A stretch of 64,000 nt of DNA from Jiulongibacter sediminis (GCF_001306455.1 NZ_LGTQ01000005.1:620001-684000); one strand, 5' to 3'. Counted from the stretch's first letter, positions 34,835-45,136 are shown. A program made the numbers and translations. Notes: generated from the letters alone by a model not told the origin.

Positions 34835-35577
34835 GCTTATTAAAAGGAAAAATCGCTCTCATTACCGGAGCATCTCGTGGAATTGGTAACAGCATTGCAC
34901 GCGAATTTGTTAAAAATGGTGCCGATGTGGCTTTTACCTATCTCTCAAGTGTTGAAAAAGGAGAAGCTCTTGAAAAAGAGCTAGCTGCAGATGGTGTAAA
35001 AGTAAAGGGCTACCGTTCAGACGCCTCTGATTTTGATGCGGCTCAAAAGCTCATTCAAGACGTTTTAGCTGATTTTGGAAGAATTGACGTTTTGATCAAT
35101 AACGCCGGAATTACCAGAGATAACCTGCTAATGAGAATGGATGAACAACAATGGGATGATGTCTTGCGTATCAACCTGAAGTCTGTTTTCAACTTAACTA
35201 AAGCCATAACCAGACCTATGTTAAAAGAGAGAAGCGGGTCTATTATTAATATTACCTCTGTGGTTGGCCTCATGGGTAACGCAGGACAGGCAAACTACGC
35301 GGCTTCTAAATCAGGAATCCTTGGCTTTACCAAATCAGTCGCTAAAGAATTAGGTTCACGAAATGTTCGCTGCAACGCCATTGCTCCAGGTTTTATAGAA
35401 ACCGAAATGACAGATGAGCTTGATGAGGAGCAACTAAAAGCCTGGCTGAGTGGTATTCCACTTAAAAGAGCTGGAAAGGGACAGGATATTGCCAATGCAT
35501 GCATCTTCCTGGCATCTGACATGTCTTCTTATATAACTGGTCAAACACTTACCGTAGACGGCGGTATGGTGATGTAA
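34831..35577 (+). CDS. fabG: 3-oxoacyl-[acyl-carrier-protein] reductase
   Basis: A 248-residue short-chain dehydrogenase. The NADPH site is TGASRGIGNSIA, with NNAG at 90-93. The Ser-Tyr-Lys triad is S143, Y156 and K160 (ITSVVGLMGNAGQANYAASK), and the C-terminus has GQTLTVDGGMVM. The match to FabG of fatty acid synthesis is strong, although paralogs exist. It is translationally coupled to rsmI by ATGA. No other fab gene is adjacent. Confidence 0.93.
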   Translation: MSLLKGKIALITGASRGIGNSIAREFVKNGADVAFTYLSSVEKGEALEKELAADGVKVKGYRSDASDFDAAQKLIQDVLADFGRIDVLINNAGITRDNLLMRMDEQQWDDVLRINLKSVFNLTKAITRPMLKERSGSIINITSVVGLMGNAGQANYAASKSGILGFTKSVAKELGSRNVRCNAIAPGFIETEMTDELDEEQLKAWLSGIPLKRAGKGQDIANACIFLASDMSSYITGQTLTVDGGMVM

Positions 35578-35587
35578 ACCATTTCAG

Positions 35588-37672
35588 ATGAAATCAGAGC
35601 TCATTTACACTCAACCGATTTGGTTGATTCCCTTGTGTATTGCCGTTGGTATTGCTTATGCGTGGCTCTTCTACTCCGGTGAAAATAATAGGAGTAAAAG
35701 GGTCAACAGAATACTGGCGGCAATACGGGCGATCCTGGTGGCTCTGATTTGTTTTTTATTGATCAATCCTCTCCTGAGAAGTAATTCTACGAAGACCATA
35801 AAACCTTTGATGGTTCTCGGAATTGATAATTCAAGTTCAATTCGAAATCTTGGACAATCAGCACTGGATGAATTGAAAAATCAACTCTCAGAGTTCAGAG
35901 AAAGTCTTGACGGATCCGATTTTGACCTAGAAATCAGAAATCTTGATGGTGAAAAACTCGGTAACCTTGATTCGTTAAGGTTTGACCGAAAGAAATCTGA
36001 TCTGGGTAGTTTTTTCAGAAAGGTGAATGAGGAGTTCGAAGGTCAAAACCTTCGGAAGGTGGTTTTTCTATCTGATGGTATCGCCAACAGTGGTTTGAGT
36101 CCATTGAACAAAACTTATCCTTTTGAAATTGATGTTGTTGGAGTAGGGGACACCACCATCAAAAAAGATCTTATTCTAAAAGGCTTAACCGCGAATAAGC
36201 TGGCATACCTGGGCAACTCTTTCCCTGTGGAAGCTGAAATCTCGGCCCGATTATACGCTGGTCAAAGTACAGTTGTTCTAATCAAGCACGAAAATGAAGT
36301 GCTTGCCCGGCAAAATGTAGCTTTTAGTGGAGAAGATGATTTTAAGGTAATTCAATTCACCATTCCTGCTCAAAATATTGGAAAACAACGTTTTCAAGTT
36401 GAGATTTTACCCTTGAGCGGAGAGTATAGCACCCGAAATAACCGAAGAGATATAATTGTAGATATTGTTGACGGAAAAGAAAAAATTCTTCTTTTGTCTC
36501 AGTCTCCCCATCCTGATGTTAAGGCTCTGAGAGCTATTATGGAAAAAAACGAGCTTTTTGAAGTCGAGGTAAAGTCAGTTGTTTTTGATGATGCTTCAGA
36601 AATCATTTCCTCAGATTTTGACATTTTGGTTTTGCACCAATTGCCTGCATTAAATAATGATTACAATGCTGTTGTATCGAGAGTTTTGGCAAAAATGAAA
36701 CCAACATTTTTTATTCTTGGTAACCAAAGCAACCTCAGTGTTTTTAACGGAATGCAGGAGGTTGTCAGCGTTTCATCTCAAAGCAACAAGAGCGATAAGG
36801 TAACTGCCAGTTTTAATGCGAGTTTTAACCGATATCAGATAGAAAACGATATTCAGTCTGTCGTGAGCTCGCTTCCTCCGTTAACTGCTCCTTTTGGAGA
36901 ATATCGCACGTTTCCGGGCAGTGATGTGATAATTCTTCAGAAAGTTGGAAATCTGACTACCGAAAGGCCTCTTTTGGCTTTAAATACGAATGTCAATCGA
37001 AAATCTGCCGTTTTGGCCGGGGAGGGGATCTGGCAATGGCGAATGGAGGAATTCTTTATGAATGACGAGCAGGTGGCTATTGACGATGTTATTCTAAAAA
37101 CTCTTCAACTGATATCGGTTAAAGAGGACAAAGAAAAACTCCGGGTTTATCCTACGCAGGATGTTTTTGATATTGATGAATCCACTGTTTTTCAGACAGA
37201 GATTTATAACGATTTGTTCGAAAAGATTTACCCGGGCTCTGTGACCTTGCAATTAAACGGTTCTAGTGACTATCAGAAAACGTTTAACTACGAAGTGGCT
37301 GAAAACAATTCAAACTTTGAGATTTCTGATTTACCCGCCGGGGTTTATTCTTATAATGCCCAGGCGGTGGTTTTAGGTAAAAATGAGTCAAGTTCAGGTC
37401 AGTTTGTAGTTCGCGATGTAGATCTTGAGTTTCTCAATACTACGGCTGATTTTGACTTTCTCCGAACACTCGCGGCAAACAGTAACGGTCAATTTTATAC
37501 TAGTAATGAGTTGGATTTACTTGCTGAAAATATAGGAAATGAAAGTCTTTCGGCAAAGTTAATCAGTACGGAAGACCTCAGAGAAATTATCAATCTTCGG
37601 TGGCTTCTACCTTTACTAATTTTACTCGCCGCAATTGAGTGGGCATACAGAAAATACCTCGGAGGATATTAA
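35588..37672 (+). CDS. VWA-domain membrane protein
   Basis: A 694-residue protein with two N-terminal membrane helices (about 10-28 and 42-61), one C-terminal helix (about 668-686) and a large exported part between them. VLGIDNSSSIR at about 77-87 is the DxSxS metal-ion site of a von Willebrand A domain, and VVFLSDGIANSG the later strand. A middle region (about 300-450) looks like a glutamine-amidotransferase-like fold (ILLLSQSPHPDVKALRAIM). This architecture recurs in Bacteroidota VWA proteins of unknown function. The gene starts 10 bases after fabG and is followed 1 base later by the Smr gene. Confidence 0.8.
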   Translation: MKSELIYTQPIWLIPLCIAVGIAYAWLFYSGENNRSKRVNRILAAIRAILVALICFLLINPLLRSNSTKTIKPLMVLGIDNSSSIRNLGQSALDELKNQLSEFRESLDGSDFDLEIRNLDGEKLGNLDSLRFDRKKSDLGSFFRKVNEEFEGQNLRKVVFLSDGIANSGLSPLNKTYPFEIDVVGVGDTTIKKDLILKGLTANKLAYLGNSFPVEAEISARLYAGQSTVVLIKHENEVLARQNVAFSGEDDFKVIQFTIPAQNIGKQRFQVEILPLSGEYSTRNNRRDIIVDIVDGKEKILLLSQSPHPDVKALRAIMEKNELFEVEVKSVVFDDASEIISSDFDILVLHQLPALNNDYNAVVSRVLAKMKPTFFILGNQSNLSVFNGMQEVVSVSSQSNKSDKVTASFNASFNRYQIENDIQSVVSSLPPLTAPFGEYRTFPGSDVIILQKVGNLTTERPLLALNTNVNRKSAVLAGEGIWQWRMEEFFMNDEQVAIDDVILKTLQLISVKEDKEKLRVYPTQDVFDIDESTVFQTEIYNDLFEKIYPGSVTLQLNGSSDYQKTFNYEVAENNSNFEISDLPAGVYSYNAQAVVLGKNESSSGQFVVRDVDLEFLNTTADFDFLRTLAANSNGQFYTSNELDLLAENIGNESLSAKLISTEDLREIINLRWLLPLLILLAAIEWAYRKYLGGY

Positions 37673-37673
37673 T

Positions 37674-38609
37674 ATGACAGAATTCTTAAAAGGCGATAAG
37701 GTCAGGATGCTTCGCTCGTCTGAAGAAGGTGAGGTAGTTAAAGTATCTGGAAATATTATTGAAATAGAAACAGCCGACGGTTTCGTAATTCCCGTTGTCA
37801 CGGCAGACCTTGCGAAGGTTTCCAGGGAAGAAGAGAAGTTTTTCAGAAATCAACCCGTTGATTATTCAAAACCAAAATCTGCAGAAGAATCGCTATTTAT
37901 TAATCATTTCAAAGACGCTGTTTCCTTGGCATTTGAGGAAATAAACGAAATGAAACTAAGACCTTGGTTTATCAATCATTTTGATGCTGAGGTGCTTTTC
38001 GTTCTTTCTGTTAAAGAGGGGAAAGTATTTACAAATATGGCCTCAGGCCAATGCGGTAAAGGAGAAGAAGTCAGACTTGACAAAGAATTCAAAAAATCGG
38101 AATTTGAGAACTGGTCAAAATGGCATTTACAACTTTTGGTCTTCAAAAAGGAAAAGGAAGTAAGCCTACCAATGCAACTTGAATTTTCGTTAAAGGCTTC
38201 AAAATTGTTCAAGGAGAAAGAAAACTTCGGCAAACTTCAGCGAAAGGGGTATGTCCGCTTGATAGACCTTAAAGAAAAACAATTGGAAGAACCCGTAAAA
38301 GGAAATTACTTTGAGCCTCAGTTTCTTTACAAAGAGAAAACAATTGACTTACACGCCGGTTCTCTAGGAATTCAGGAGAATAAGCCGGATTTAATCTTAG
38401 AACAGCAATTGGCAGCATTTCAGAAAGAATTTGACAACGCCATAGCCAATGATTTGACAGAACTCACCGTTATACACGGAGTTGGTAATGGTGTTTTGAG
38501 AACTAAAATCCATAAACAACTGGCTAATTCAGAACATGTAGAATGGTTTAAAGATGCTCAGAAAGAGAAATTTGGTTACGGGGCTACCCTGGTACATTTT
38601 AAGGCTTAG
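37674..38609 (+). CDS. DUF2027/Smr-domain protein
   Basis: A 311-residue cytoplasmic protein. The N-terminal KOW/SH3-like part reads KGDKVRMLRSSEEGEVVKV (DUF2027). A central beta-sandwich follows. The C-terminal Smr domain has IDLHAGSLGI, VIHGVGNGVLRTKIHKQL and YGATLVHFK, as in MutS2 nucleases. Smr domains nick branched DNA or act in RNA or ribosome rescue; the role here is unknown. I chose ATG 37674, which follows a GGAGG at 37661-37665. An in-frame start 13 codons earlier lies within the VWA gene. The end overlaps the DUF4403 gene by 56 bases. Confidence 0.9.
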   Translation: MTEFLKGDKVRMLRSSEEGEVVKVSGNIIEIETADGFVIPVVTADLAKVSREEEKFFRNQPVDYSKPKSAEESLFINHFKDAVSLAFEEINEMKLRPWFINHFDAEVLFVLSVKEGKVFTNMASGQCGKGEEVRLDKEFKKSEFENWSKWHLQLLVFKKEKEVSLPMQLEFSLKASKLFKEKENFGKLQRKGYVRLIDLKEKQLEEPVKGNYFEPQFLYKEKTIDLHAGSLGIQENKPDLILEQQLAAFQKEFDNAIANDLTELTVIHGVGNGVLRTKIHKQLANSEHVEWFKDAQKEKFGYGATLVHFKA

Positions 38610-39972
38610 TACACTTTTTGTATTCGGCTTCCTTTTAACTTCCTGTGATAAATCAATCACACCTGAGAAACCTTTTGAAACCTACAATACGTCAAAAATT
38701 GATAGTCTTAAAAAGGAAGTTTCCTACATTACTGTTCCCATAGATCTCAAAGTCTCTGAGATTGAAAAACAAATAAACCAACAATTCAAGGGGCTACTTT
38801 ATGAAGACGATAGTTTTGAAGGAGATGATCTGAAGGTAAAAATCTGGAAACAAGCCGACCTTAAATTTAAAGCCCGCGGAGATGGCTTCTTTATTTTTGA
38901 CGTTCCGTTGAAAATATGGGTCGAGAAAAAGGTGAATGTATTGGGAATGTCTCAATCTCCCTCAACTCAGTTTGAAATGAAAGCCCGCTTTTCTTCGCGT
39001 CCTTTCATTTCTGCGAATTGGGAACTTAAAACATTAACCAATGCAGAAGGCTTTGAATTTATTACCGAACCCAAACTTCGACTTGGAGGCTTCAATATCC
39101 CGATAACTGGCATAGTGAGTAGCCTTCTTGATAATTATCAGGGAACCATTGCCCGCATGATCGATGAATCTGTCGCAGATAAAGTGGATATTAAAACCCC
39201 CGTTTTAACCGTTTGGAATAAACTCAAAGAACCACTTCAGGTTTCAGAGGATTATGACCTGTGGACAAACGTAGAACCTCAGGACATTCTAATGACAGAA
39301 TTGAGGTCTGATAAAGATTTGATCCACACCTCGGTTTCCATAAAGGCCATCATAAACTCTAGTGTTGGAAAAACGGAGAAGAAAATCCGTCAATCTACTG
39401 AGTTACCTCCTATCAAGTTCGTTAAAAAATTACCCGAAGGGTTTGGTGTTTACCTCTACAATCTGGTAACCTTCTCTCAAGCCGAGAAAATATCAAATGA
39501 ATTGTTCCGGTCAAGTCGTTACAAATTTTCAGGCGGAAGAGAAATTGAAATATTAGGCGTTCATGTTTTCGGAGGAGAAAAGAATAAGTTAATTATTCAG
39601 ATCAATACGGCTGGCGACTTGAATGGTACCATTTTCCTTACCGGAGACCCTGTTTATGACGACAAAAGACGTGAACTTATTCTCACAAATACGGAGTTTG
39701 ACCTCAAAACTAAAAATGTTCTCAAAAAAGCGGCACTCTGGGTTATGGAGGGCAATCTTGAAAAAAGTATTGAATCTGATTTCGGTATCCCGGTTGACCC
39801 CATTTTTGAAATGGCAAAGAATTCTATTGATGAATTCTTCAAGACAGAGCTACAAAACGGTATCAAACTCAATGGTAAGGTAAATGAAATCAAGCCGATA
39901 GGAGTAAATCTTCAACCCGAAGGCCTGATGACAATCGTCGAAATCAACGGAGATCTAGGTGTCAAATTCTGA
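38554..39972 (+). CDS. DUF4403 family lipoprotein
   Basis: A 472-residue protein. The N-terminus MLRKRNLVTGLPWYILRL leads into the hydrophobic STLFVFGFLLTSC with a lipobox Cys at 31. The mature part (VPIDLKVSEIEKQINQQF; LEKSIESDFGIPVDP) is beta-rich and recalls DUF4403, which may belong to lipid-transfer TULIP-like folds, but that is unproven. The start ATG overlaps the Smr gene by 56 bases; a TTG at 38572 is an alternative. The gene ends 21 bases before the RNase P RNA. Confidence 0.7.
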   Translation: MLRKRNLVTGLPWYILRLSTLFVFGFLLTSCDKSITPEKPFETYNTSKIDSLKKEVSYITVPIDLKVSEIEKQINQQFKGLLYEDDSFEGDDLKVKIWKQADLKFKARGDGFFIFDVPLKIWVEKKVNVLGMSQSPSTQFEMKARFSSRPFISANWELKTLTNAEGFEFITEPKLRLGGFNIPITGIVSSLLDNYQGTIARMIDESVADKVDIKTPVLTVWNKLKEPLQVSEDYDLWTNVEPQDILMTELRSDKDLIHTSVSIKAIINSSVGKTEKKIRQSTELPPIKFVKKLPEGFGVYLYNLVTFSQAEKISNELFRSSRYKFSGGREIEILGVHVFGGEKNKLIIQINTAGDLNGTIFLTGDPVYDDKRRELILTNTEFDLKTKNVLKKAALWVMEGNLEKSIESDFGIPVDPIFEMAKNSIDEFFKTELQNGIKLNGKVNEIKPIGVNLQPEGLMTIVEINGDLGVKF

Positions 39973-39981
39973 AAATTGAGC

Positions 39982-39989
39982 TACCTTGC
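39982..39989 (+). promoter_or_regulatory. rnpB -7 element
   Basis: TACCTTGC, one base away from TAnnTTTG, 4 bases before the 5' end of the RNase P RNA. The upstream TTG is at 39976-39978, too close for a standard -33, so the assignment rests on the -7 box and its position. Confidence 0.45.
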
Positions 39990-39993
39990 GGCC

Positions 39994-40377
39994 AGAAACA
40001 GGCTGTCCTATCGCTCCGAAGAATATCGGTGAGGAAAGTCCGAACAGCAAAGAGCATCATGCTACCTAACGGGTAGGAGAGAAGCAGGTGACCGCTTCTC
40101 TACAGCTAGTGCCACAGAAAATGTACCGCCACGCCCTCGGCGTGGTAAGGGTGAAATGGTGGAGTAAGAGCCCACCGTGCCGGTGGTGACATCGGTAGCA
40201 GGGTAAACCTCATGAGCTGAAAGATCAAATAAGCCTTGAGTTTTCGTCGGCTCGGCGGAAACCTTCGGGTTCTCAGGGTGGGTAGATTGATAGAGGTTCT
40301 GAGTAATCAGAATCCCAGATAAATGATAGGAGTCCTGCATTCGCGGGAAACAGAATTCGGCTTACAGGCCTGTTTCT
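39994..40377 (+). ncRNA. rnpB: RNase P RNA (bacterial class A)
   Basis: The catalytic RNA of RNase P. The ends pair as P1: AGAAACAGGC (39994-40003) with GCCTGTTTCT (40368-40377). The universally conserved GAGGAAAGTCCGAAC (from 40031) forms the 5' side of P4, and ACAGAATTCGGCTTA (from about 40350) the 3' side. The intervening GGTGAAATGGTGGAGTAAG and the P12-like GC hairpins are also typical. Size about 384 bases, normal for Bacteroidota. It lies on the plus strand between the DUF4403 gene and rpsP. Confidence 0.95.
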
Positions 40378-40397
40378 TTTAAATAATACAGAATCAG

Positions 40398-40431
40398 TTG
40401 TTTTAAAATCAATTTTGTATTACTACCTTTG
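40398..40431 (+). promoter_or_regulatory. rpsP promoter
   Basis: TTG (40398-40400), a 23-base spacer and TACCTTTG (40424-40431). It serves the rpsP-rimM-trmD unit, with a leader of about 43 bases. Confidence 0.7.
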
Positions 40432-40479
40432 CAGTCCGAAAATAAAACCGGGGACGGGTTCCCCACTTAAACAAAGAAT

Positions 40480-41088
40480 ATGGCTGTAAAAATCAGACTA
40501 TCGAGACACGGACGCAAGAAAAGAGCAATCTACAATATTGTAGTGGCTGATGCCAGAGCTCCTCGCGACGGTAAATTCATCGAAAAATTGGGTCAGTATA
40601 ACCCAAATGTTACTCCAGCGGGTCTGGAACTTAACGACGAAAGAGCTTTGCATTGGTTAATGACTGGTGCCCAGCCTACAGACACTACTCGTAAAATCTT
40701 ATCAGTTAGAGGTCTAATGTTGCAAAAACACCTTCAGGTGGGTGTGACTAAAGGTGCTATTACTCAGGAAGAGGCTGACAAGAAGCTGGATGCCTGGAAA
40801 GCTGACAAAGAGAAATCAAGAGAAGAAAGAATCGCCAAACTTACCGGTGACAAAGATGCTGCTAAAAAAGCTGCTCTTGAAGCTGAGCGTAAGAAGAAAG
40901 AGGAAGTTGAAGCTAAGAAAAAAGAAGCTGAGGCTGCCTTGATTGCTGAAGCAGAAGCTGCTGAGGCTGCTAAAGCCGCCGAAGAAGCTGGAACTTCTGA
41001 AGAAGAAGCCCCTGCTGCTGAAAGCACGGACGAGGCTCCTGCAGCTGAGGAAGCTCCGGCCGAAGAAGCTGAAGGTGAAAAAGAATAA
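40480..41088 (+). CDS. rpsP: 30S ribosomal protein S16 with long Ala/Glu/Lys extension
   Basis: A 202-residue S16. The ribosomal core is at 1-85 ([40 protein letters not shown]). The remaining 115 residues are a Lys/Glu/Ala-rich helix ([37 protein letters not shown]) and a very acidic tail ([17 protein letters not shown]). S16 in most phyla stops at 75-90 residues. Such tails are common in Bacteroidota. Their function is unknown. First gene of the rpsP-rimM-trmD unit. Confidence 0.97.
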   Translation: MAVKIRLSRHGRKKRAIYNIVVADARAPRDGKFIEKLGQYNPNVTPAGLELNDERALHWLMTGAQPTDTTRKILSVRGLMLQKHLQVGVTKGAITQEEADKKLDAWKADKEKSREERIAKLTGDKDAAKKAALEAERKKKEEVEAKKKEAEAALIAEAEAAEAAKAAEEAGTSEEEAPAAESTDEAPAAEEAPAEEAEGEKE

Positions 41089-41106
41089 GGAAGACAAATC
41101 CGAAGG

Positions 41107-41138
41107 AAAATCCTCACTACTTTAGTGGGGATTTTTCT
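41107..41138 (+). terminator. Terminator after rpsP
   Basis: Hairpin AAAATCCTCACTA (41107-41119) with TAGTGGGGATTTT (41123-41135), loop of three, followed by further T. It lies between rpsP and rimM and probably lowers rimM-trmD expression relative to the ribosomal protein. Confidence 0.8.
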
Positions 41139-41163
41139 TTTTAAAGCCATTCAAAAACAATAA

Positions 41164-41694
41164 ATGACAACTGAAGACTGCTACTTTTTGGGTAAAATTA
41201 CTCAAACTCATGGGCTCAAAGGCGAGGTGATTCTTTGGCTCGATGTAGATGAACCTGATTTATACGCTGAAATGGATTCAGTCTTTTTGAAATTTGGTAA
41301 AGAGCTTGTTCCCTATTTCATCGAGAATATTCAAATAAGAGGGAAGAAGTCAATCGCTAAGTTTGAAGATATTGACACCATTGAACAAACTGAGTCTATT
41401 ATTAATAAAGAACTTTTTTTGCCTCTTTACACTCTGCCTGAGCTTGATGATCAAACTTCTTTTTATTATCACGAAATCATTGGTTTTGAGCTCAAAAGCG
41501 AAAATGACGGCGAAATATTAGGTACCGTATCATCAGTATACGAGGGCTCAGGTCAGGACTTACTGGCTTTTGAATTCAAAGGAAAAGAGGTATTAGTGCC
41601 TATTTCTGATGATATCGTTAAAACCATTGACAGAGAGAAAAAACAACTAAGTGTTGATTTGCCTGATGGGCTTATTGACTTATATATGGAGTAA
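41164..41694 (+). CDS. rimM: Ribosome maturation factor RimM
   Basis: A 176-residue RimM needed for 30S head maturation, binding S19. The N-terminal beta-barrel has FLGKITQTHGLKGEVILWLD. The PRC barrel domain (about 95-176) has YYHEIIGFEL, LLAFEFKGKEVLVPI and VDLPDGLIDLY. It begins after the rpsP terminator and is followed two bases later by trmD. Confidence 0.95.
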   Translation: MTTEDCYFLGKITQTHGLKGEVILWLDVDEPDLYAEMDSVFLKFGKELVPYFIENIQIRGKKSIAKFEDIDTIEQTESIINKELFLPLYTLPELDDQTSFYYHEIIGFELKSENDGEILGTVSSVYEGSGQDLLAFEFKGKEVLVPISDDIVKTIDREKKQLSVDLPDGLIDLYME

Positions 41695-41696
41695 CT

Positions 41697-42380
41697 ATGC
41701 AAATTGACATTGTAACCTGTCTTCCGGGTTTAGTTGAGGGTTTCTTTTCTCAATCTATTGTCAAAAGAGCAACAGAAGGGGGGAAGGTCAGTATAAACAT
41801 TATCGACCTGAGAGAGTACGGTATTGGCAAGAGTCGTCAAATAGATGACTACGCATTTGGTGGTGGAGCCGGTATGGTGATGATGATTGAGCCATTGGTC
41901 AATTGTATAAAAGACCTTCAATCCAGAACTCGTTATGACGAGATTATTTACATGACGCCTGATGGTGATTTGTTTGATCAGAAAACCGCCAATAGTTTTT
42001 CTCTAAAAGGTAATCTCATGATCATTTGTGGTCACTACAAAGGAATTGATGAAAGAGTAAGAGAATCGTACATAACAAAAGAGCTTTCCATTGGTGATTA
42101 TGTACTCAGTGGCGGAGAAATACCGGCGGCTGTGGTGACCGATGCAATTGTGCGTCTCATACCGGGTGCGATGAATGATGAAACCTCTGCTCTTACAGAT
42201 AGTTTTCAGGACAATCTTCTGGCACCTCCCGTTTATACCAGACCAGCTGATTTTGAAGGACTTAAAGTGCCCGAAATTCTATTGTCAGGTAACTTCAAAA
42301 AAATAGAGGAATGGAGAGTCGAAAAAGCCATTGAAAGGACACAAAAAAGACGCCCTGATTTGTGGAAAAAAACATTATGA
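41697..42380 (+). CDS. trmD: tRNA (guanine(37)-N1)-methyltransferase TrmD
   Basis: A 227-residue SPOUT methyltransferase making m1G37. The trefoil-knot motifs are IICGHYKGIDERVRE and SIGDYVLSGGEIPAAVVTDAI. The substrate block is YAFGGGAGMVMMIEPL. The C-terminal domain ends ERTQKRRPDLWKK. In many bacteria rplS follows; here the next gene is gyrA, 96 bases away, so rplS has moved elsewhere. Confidence 0.96.
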   Translation: MQIDIVTCLPGLVEGFFSQSIVKRATEGGKVSINIIDLREYGIGKSRQIDDYAFGGGAGMVMMIEPLVNCIKDLQSRTRYDEIIYMTPDGDLFDQKTANSFSLKGNLMIICGHYKGIDERVRESYITKELSIGDYVLSGGEIPAAVVTDAIVRLIPGAMNDETSALTDSFQDNLLAPPVYTRPADFEGLKVPEILLSGNFKKIEEWRVEKAIERTQKRRPDLWKKTL

Positions 42381-42476
42381 TGGGCCATTAAAAATGGTTA
42401 TTTTTGATCTTCAAATTATGCGGTTTTGTATCCGCAATATTTCAAATAAAATCTGAAATTCTTCGCAATTTAATCT

Positions 42477-45035
42477 ATGGCAGAGGAAAACGAGAACCCG
42501 ACACCAGAATCAAGCCCCAGAGGTAACATTATCCCCATTAACATTGAAGACGAAATGCGTGGAGCCTACATTGACTACTCAATGTCGGTTATTATTTCAC
42601 GTGCTCTTCCTGACGTTCGAGACGGTTTTAAACCAGTGCACAGACGTGTACTTTACGGGATGTCAGAACTCGGTGTTTATCATAACAGACCTTACAAGAA
42701 ATCAGCTCGTATCGTAGGGGAGGTTCTTGGTAAGTATCACCCACATGGTGACTCGTCGGTTTATGATACAATGGTTCGTATGGCTCAGGAGTGGTCTTTA
42801 AGATACCCGCTGGTTGACGGTCAGGGTAACTTTGGATCGGTAGATGGAGACTCACCGGCTGCCATGCGTTATACTGAGGCTCGTCTTAAGCGAATAGCTG
42901 AGGAAATGCTGGCTGATATTAATAAGGAGACCGTTGATTATCAGCCAAACTTTGATGATTCACTTTCAGAGCCTTCCGTATTACCTGCCAGAATACCAAA
43001 TCTGCTTTTAAATGGAACCAGTGGTATCGCTGTAGGTATGGCTACTAACATGGCCCCTCATAACCTCACAGAGGTAGTTGACGGTATAAAAGCATATATT
43101 GCTGATGAAGATATCAGTGTTGAGGGCCTAATGGAGTTTATTAAAGCTCCGGATTTCCCTACGGGTGGAATCATTTATGGTTACTCTGGTGTGAAATCTG
43201 CTTTTGAAACCGGGAGAGGACGTATTGTAATTCGATCTACGGCTAATTTTGAAACGAGCAAGACGGGTAAAGAGCGAATTGTAGTTACTGAAATTCCATA
43301 CATGGTTAATAAGGCCGCAATGATTGAAAAAACGGCGGCATTGATCAATGAAAAGAAAATTGAAGGAATTTCGGATATAAGAGACGAGTCTGATAGAACA
43401 GGTATGCGGATTGTGTATGATCTCAAAAGAGATGCTGTACCAAACGTAGTTTTAAATAACCTTTACAAGTATACTCAACTTCAATCTTCTTTCAGTATCA
43501 ACAATGTGGCTCTGGTTAAAGGAAGACCGCATACGCTTAATCTGAAAGACATGATTAAGCACTACGTAACTCACCGAATAGAGGTGATTACCCGTAGAAC
43601 TGAGTATGAGCTGAAAGAGGCAGAAAAAAGAGCCCACATTCTTGAAGGTTTGCTTATTGCTCTCGATAACCTTGATGAGGTTATTGCTTTAATCAGAGCT
43701 TCAAAAGACCCTGACGAAGCCAGGGACGGACTAATGTCTAAGTTTAATCTCTCTGAGATTCAGGCTAAGGCCATCCTCGACATGCGTTTGCAGCGTCTTA
43801 CAGGTCTTGAAAGAGATAAGATCATCGCAGAATTTGAGGAAATCAAGAAATTGATTGAAAGATTGAATGAAATCCTCGGTTCTGAAGATGTTAAGAAAGA
43901 GCTCATTATTGAAGATCTTAATGACGTCAAAGAGAAATACGGTGACGAGCGGAGATCGGTCATTGAAATGGCTGGTGGTGATTTCAATATTGAGGATATG
44001 ATCCCTGATGATGAAATGCTCGTAACCGTTTCTAATGAAGGTTATATCAAAAGAACTGCACTTGTTGAGTACCGAACTCAAAACAGAGGTGGTGTGGGCT
44101 CCAGAGGAGTAAAAACAAAAGATACCGACTACACAGAGCATTTATTCTCTGCGACCAACCATAATTACCTGTTATTCTTCACTGAGAAAGGAAAATTGTT
44201 CTGGTTGAGAGTATTTGAAGTTCCTGAAGGCAATAAAACTTCCAAGGGAAGAGCTATTCAGAATCTGATAAACATTGAGTCTGACGATTCTATCAGAGCC
44301 GTTTTAAATGTGAAGACCTTGACTGATGAAGATTATATCAACAATAACTTCATCATTATGTGTACCAAAAATGGTGTGGTTAAGAAAACCTTGCTTGAAG
44401 CTTATTCACGGCCTAGAGTCAACGGTATTATTGCCATCAATATCAACGAGGGCGATCAGCTACTAGATGTTGCACTGACAAATGGTGATAATCATATTAT
44501 TATAGCCGCATCAGAAGGAAAAGCTGTAAGATTCCACGAGTCTGGAATCAGAGCAATGGGTAGAGGTGCAACTGGTGTCAGAGGTATCAAACTTTCTGAA
44601 TCTGATCATGCTATCGGTATGGTGTGTGTCAATCGTGAAGATGCCCAACTAATGGTGGTCTCTGAAAATGGTTATGGTAAACGTTCTGATATTGAAGAAT
44701 ATAGAATCACCTCAAGAGGTGCTAAAGGTGTGAAAGCTCTGAATATCACGGATAAAACCGGTAAACTTGTGGCCATTAAGGAAGTTACAGATGAAGATGA
44801 CCTTATGATCATAACCATTAAAGGTATTCTGATCAGAATGAGTGTTTCTGACCTAAGAGTAATGGGTAGGGCCACACAAGGGGTGAGACTAATAAAACTA
44901 AATAATAATGACGGAATAGCTTCTGTCACCAGGATCGTAAAAGAAGAAGAGGAAGAAAGTGAAGACTCAGATATTGAAAGCAATTCTGAGAGTGGGGAAG
45001 GAGCGGAACCTTCTGAAACAGGGACTGAAGAGTAA
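42477..45035 (+). CDS. gyrA: DNA gyrase subunit A
   Basis: An 852-residue topoisomerase subunit. The active-site Tyr is Y132 in [10 protein letters not shown]. The quinolone region reads [11 protein letters not shown] with S93, S94 and D97 (E. coli S83, A84, D87). So the main resistance positions are wild type, with Ser at the A84 position. The GyrA box is [12 protein letters not shown] in the C-terminal beta-pinwheel, a Bacteroidota-like variant of QRRGGKG. The protein ends in an acidic tail ([19 protein letters not shown]). A TATTTTTG element (42399-42406) and a TGCGG/CCGCA hairpin (42419-42436) lie in the leader. Confidence 0.96.
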   Translation: MAEENENPTPESSPRGNIIPINIEDEMRGAYIDYSMSVIISRALPDVRDGFKPVHRRVLYGMSELGVYHNRPYKKSARIVGEVLGKYHPHGDSSVYDTMVRMAQEWSLRYPLVDGQGNFGSVDGDSPAAMRYTEARLKRIAEEMLADINKETVDYQPNFDDSLSEPSVLPARIPNLLLNGTSGIAVGMATNMAPHNLTEVVDGIKAYIADEDISVEGLMEFIKAPDFPTGGIIYGYSGVKSAFETGRGRIVIRSTANFETSKTGKERIVVTEIPYMVNKAAMIEKTAALINEKKIEGISDIRDESDRTGMRIVYDLKRDAVPNVVLNNLYKYTQLQSSFSINNVALVKGRPHTLNLKDMIKHYVTHRIEVITRRTEYELKEAEKRAHILEGLLIALDNLDEVIALIRASKDPDEARDGLMSKFNLSEIQAKAILDMRLQRLTGLERDKIIAEFEEIKKLIERLNEILGSEDVKKELIIEDLNDVKEKYGDERRSVIEMAGGDFNIEDMIPDDEMLVTVSNEGYIKRTALVEYRTQNRGGVGSRGVKTKDTDYTEHLFSATNHNYLLFFTEKGKLFWLRVFEVPEGNKTSKGRAIQNLINIESDDSIRAVLNVKTLTDEDYINNNFIIMCTKNGVVKKTLLEAYSRPRVNGIIAININEGDQLLDVALTNGDNHIIIAASEGKAVRFHESGIRAMGRGATGVRGIKLSESDHAIGMVCVNREDAQLMVVSENGYGKRSDIEEYRITSRGAKGVKALNITDKTGKLVAIKEVTDEDDLMIITIKGILIRMSVSDLRVMGRATQGVRLIKLNNNDGIASVTRIVKEEEEESEDSDIESNSESGEGAEPSETGTEE

Positions 45036-45136
45036 TTGTTAAAGCCTTGTTAAATGCAGTTTTTGGGTTAATCAAATCATTGACCAAAGCGTCAAAAGGC
45101 TGTAAATAAAGTAAAGAACTAACAAAAATAAACCTA

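Noticed and set aside
40062-40340. 92-codon minus-strand frame across the RNase P RNA
   Set aside because: The region is clearly rnpB by its conserved elements and end pairing; the open frame is accidental.
40764-41150. 128-codon minus-strand frame opposite rpsP, Ser/Ala rich
   Set aside because: It is a shadow of the repetitive Ala/Glu/Lys codons of the S16 tail; it has no start signal and no recognisable domain, and S16 is unambiguous.
45080-45110. Promoter for the TPR gene after gyrA (TTG-N20-TAAATAAA)
   Set aside because: The -7 half lacks TTTG, so it does not meet the standard used for the other promoters.
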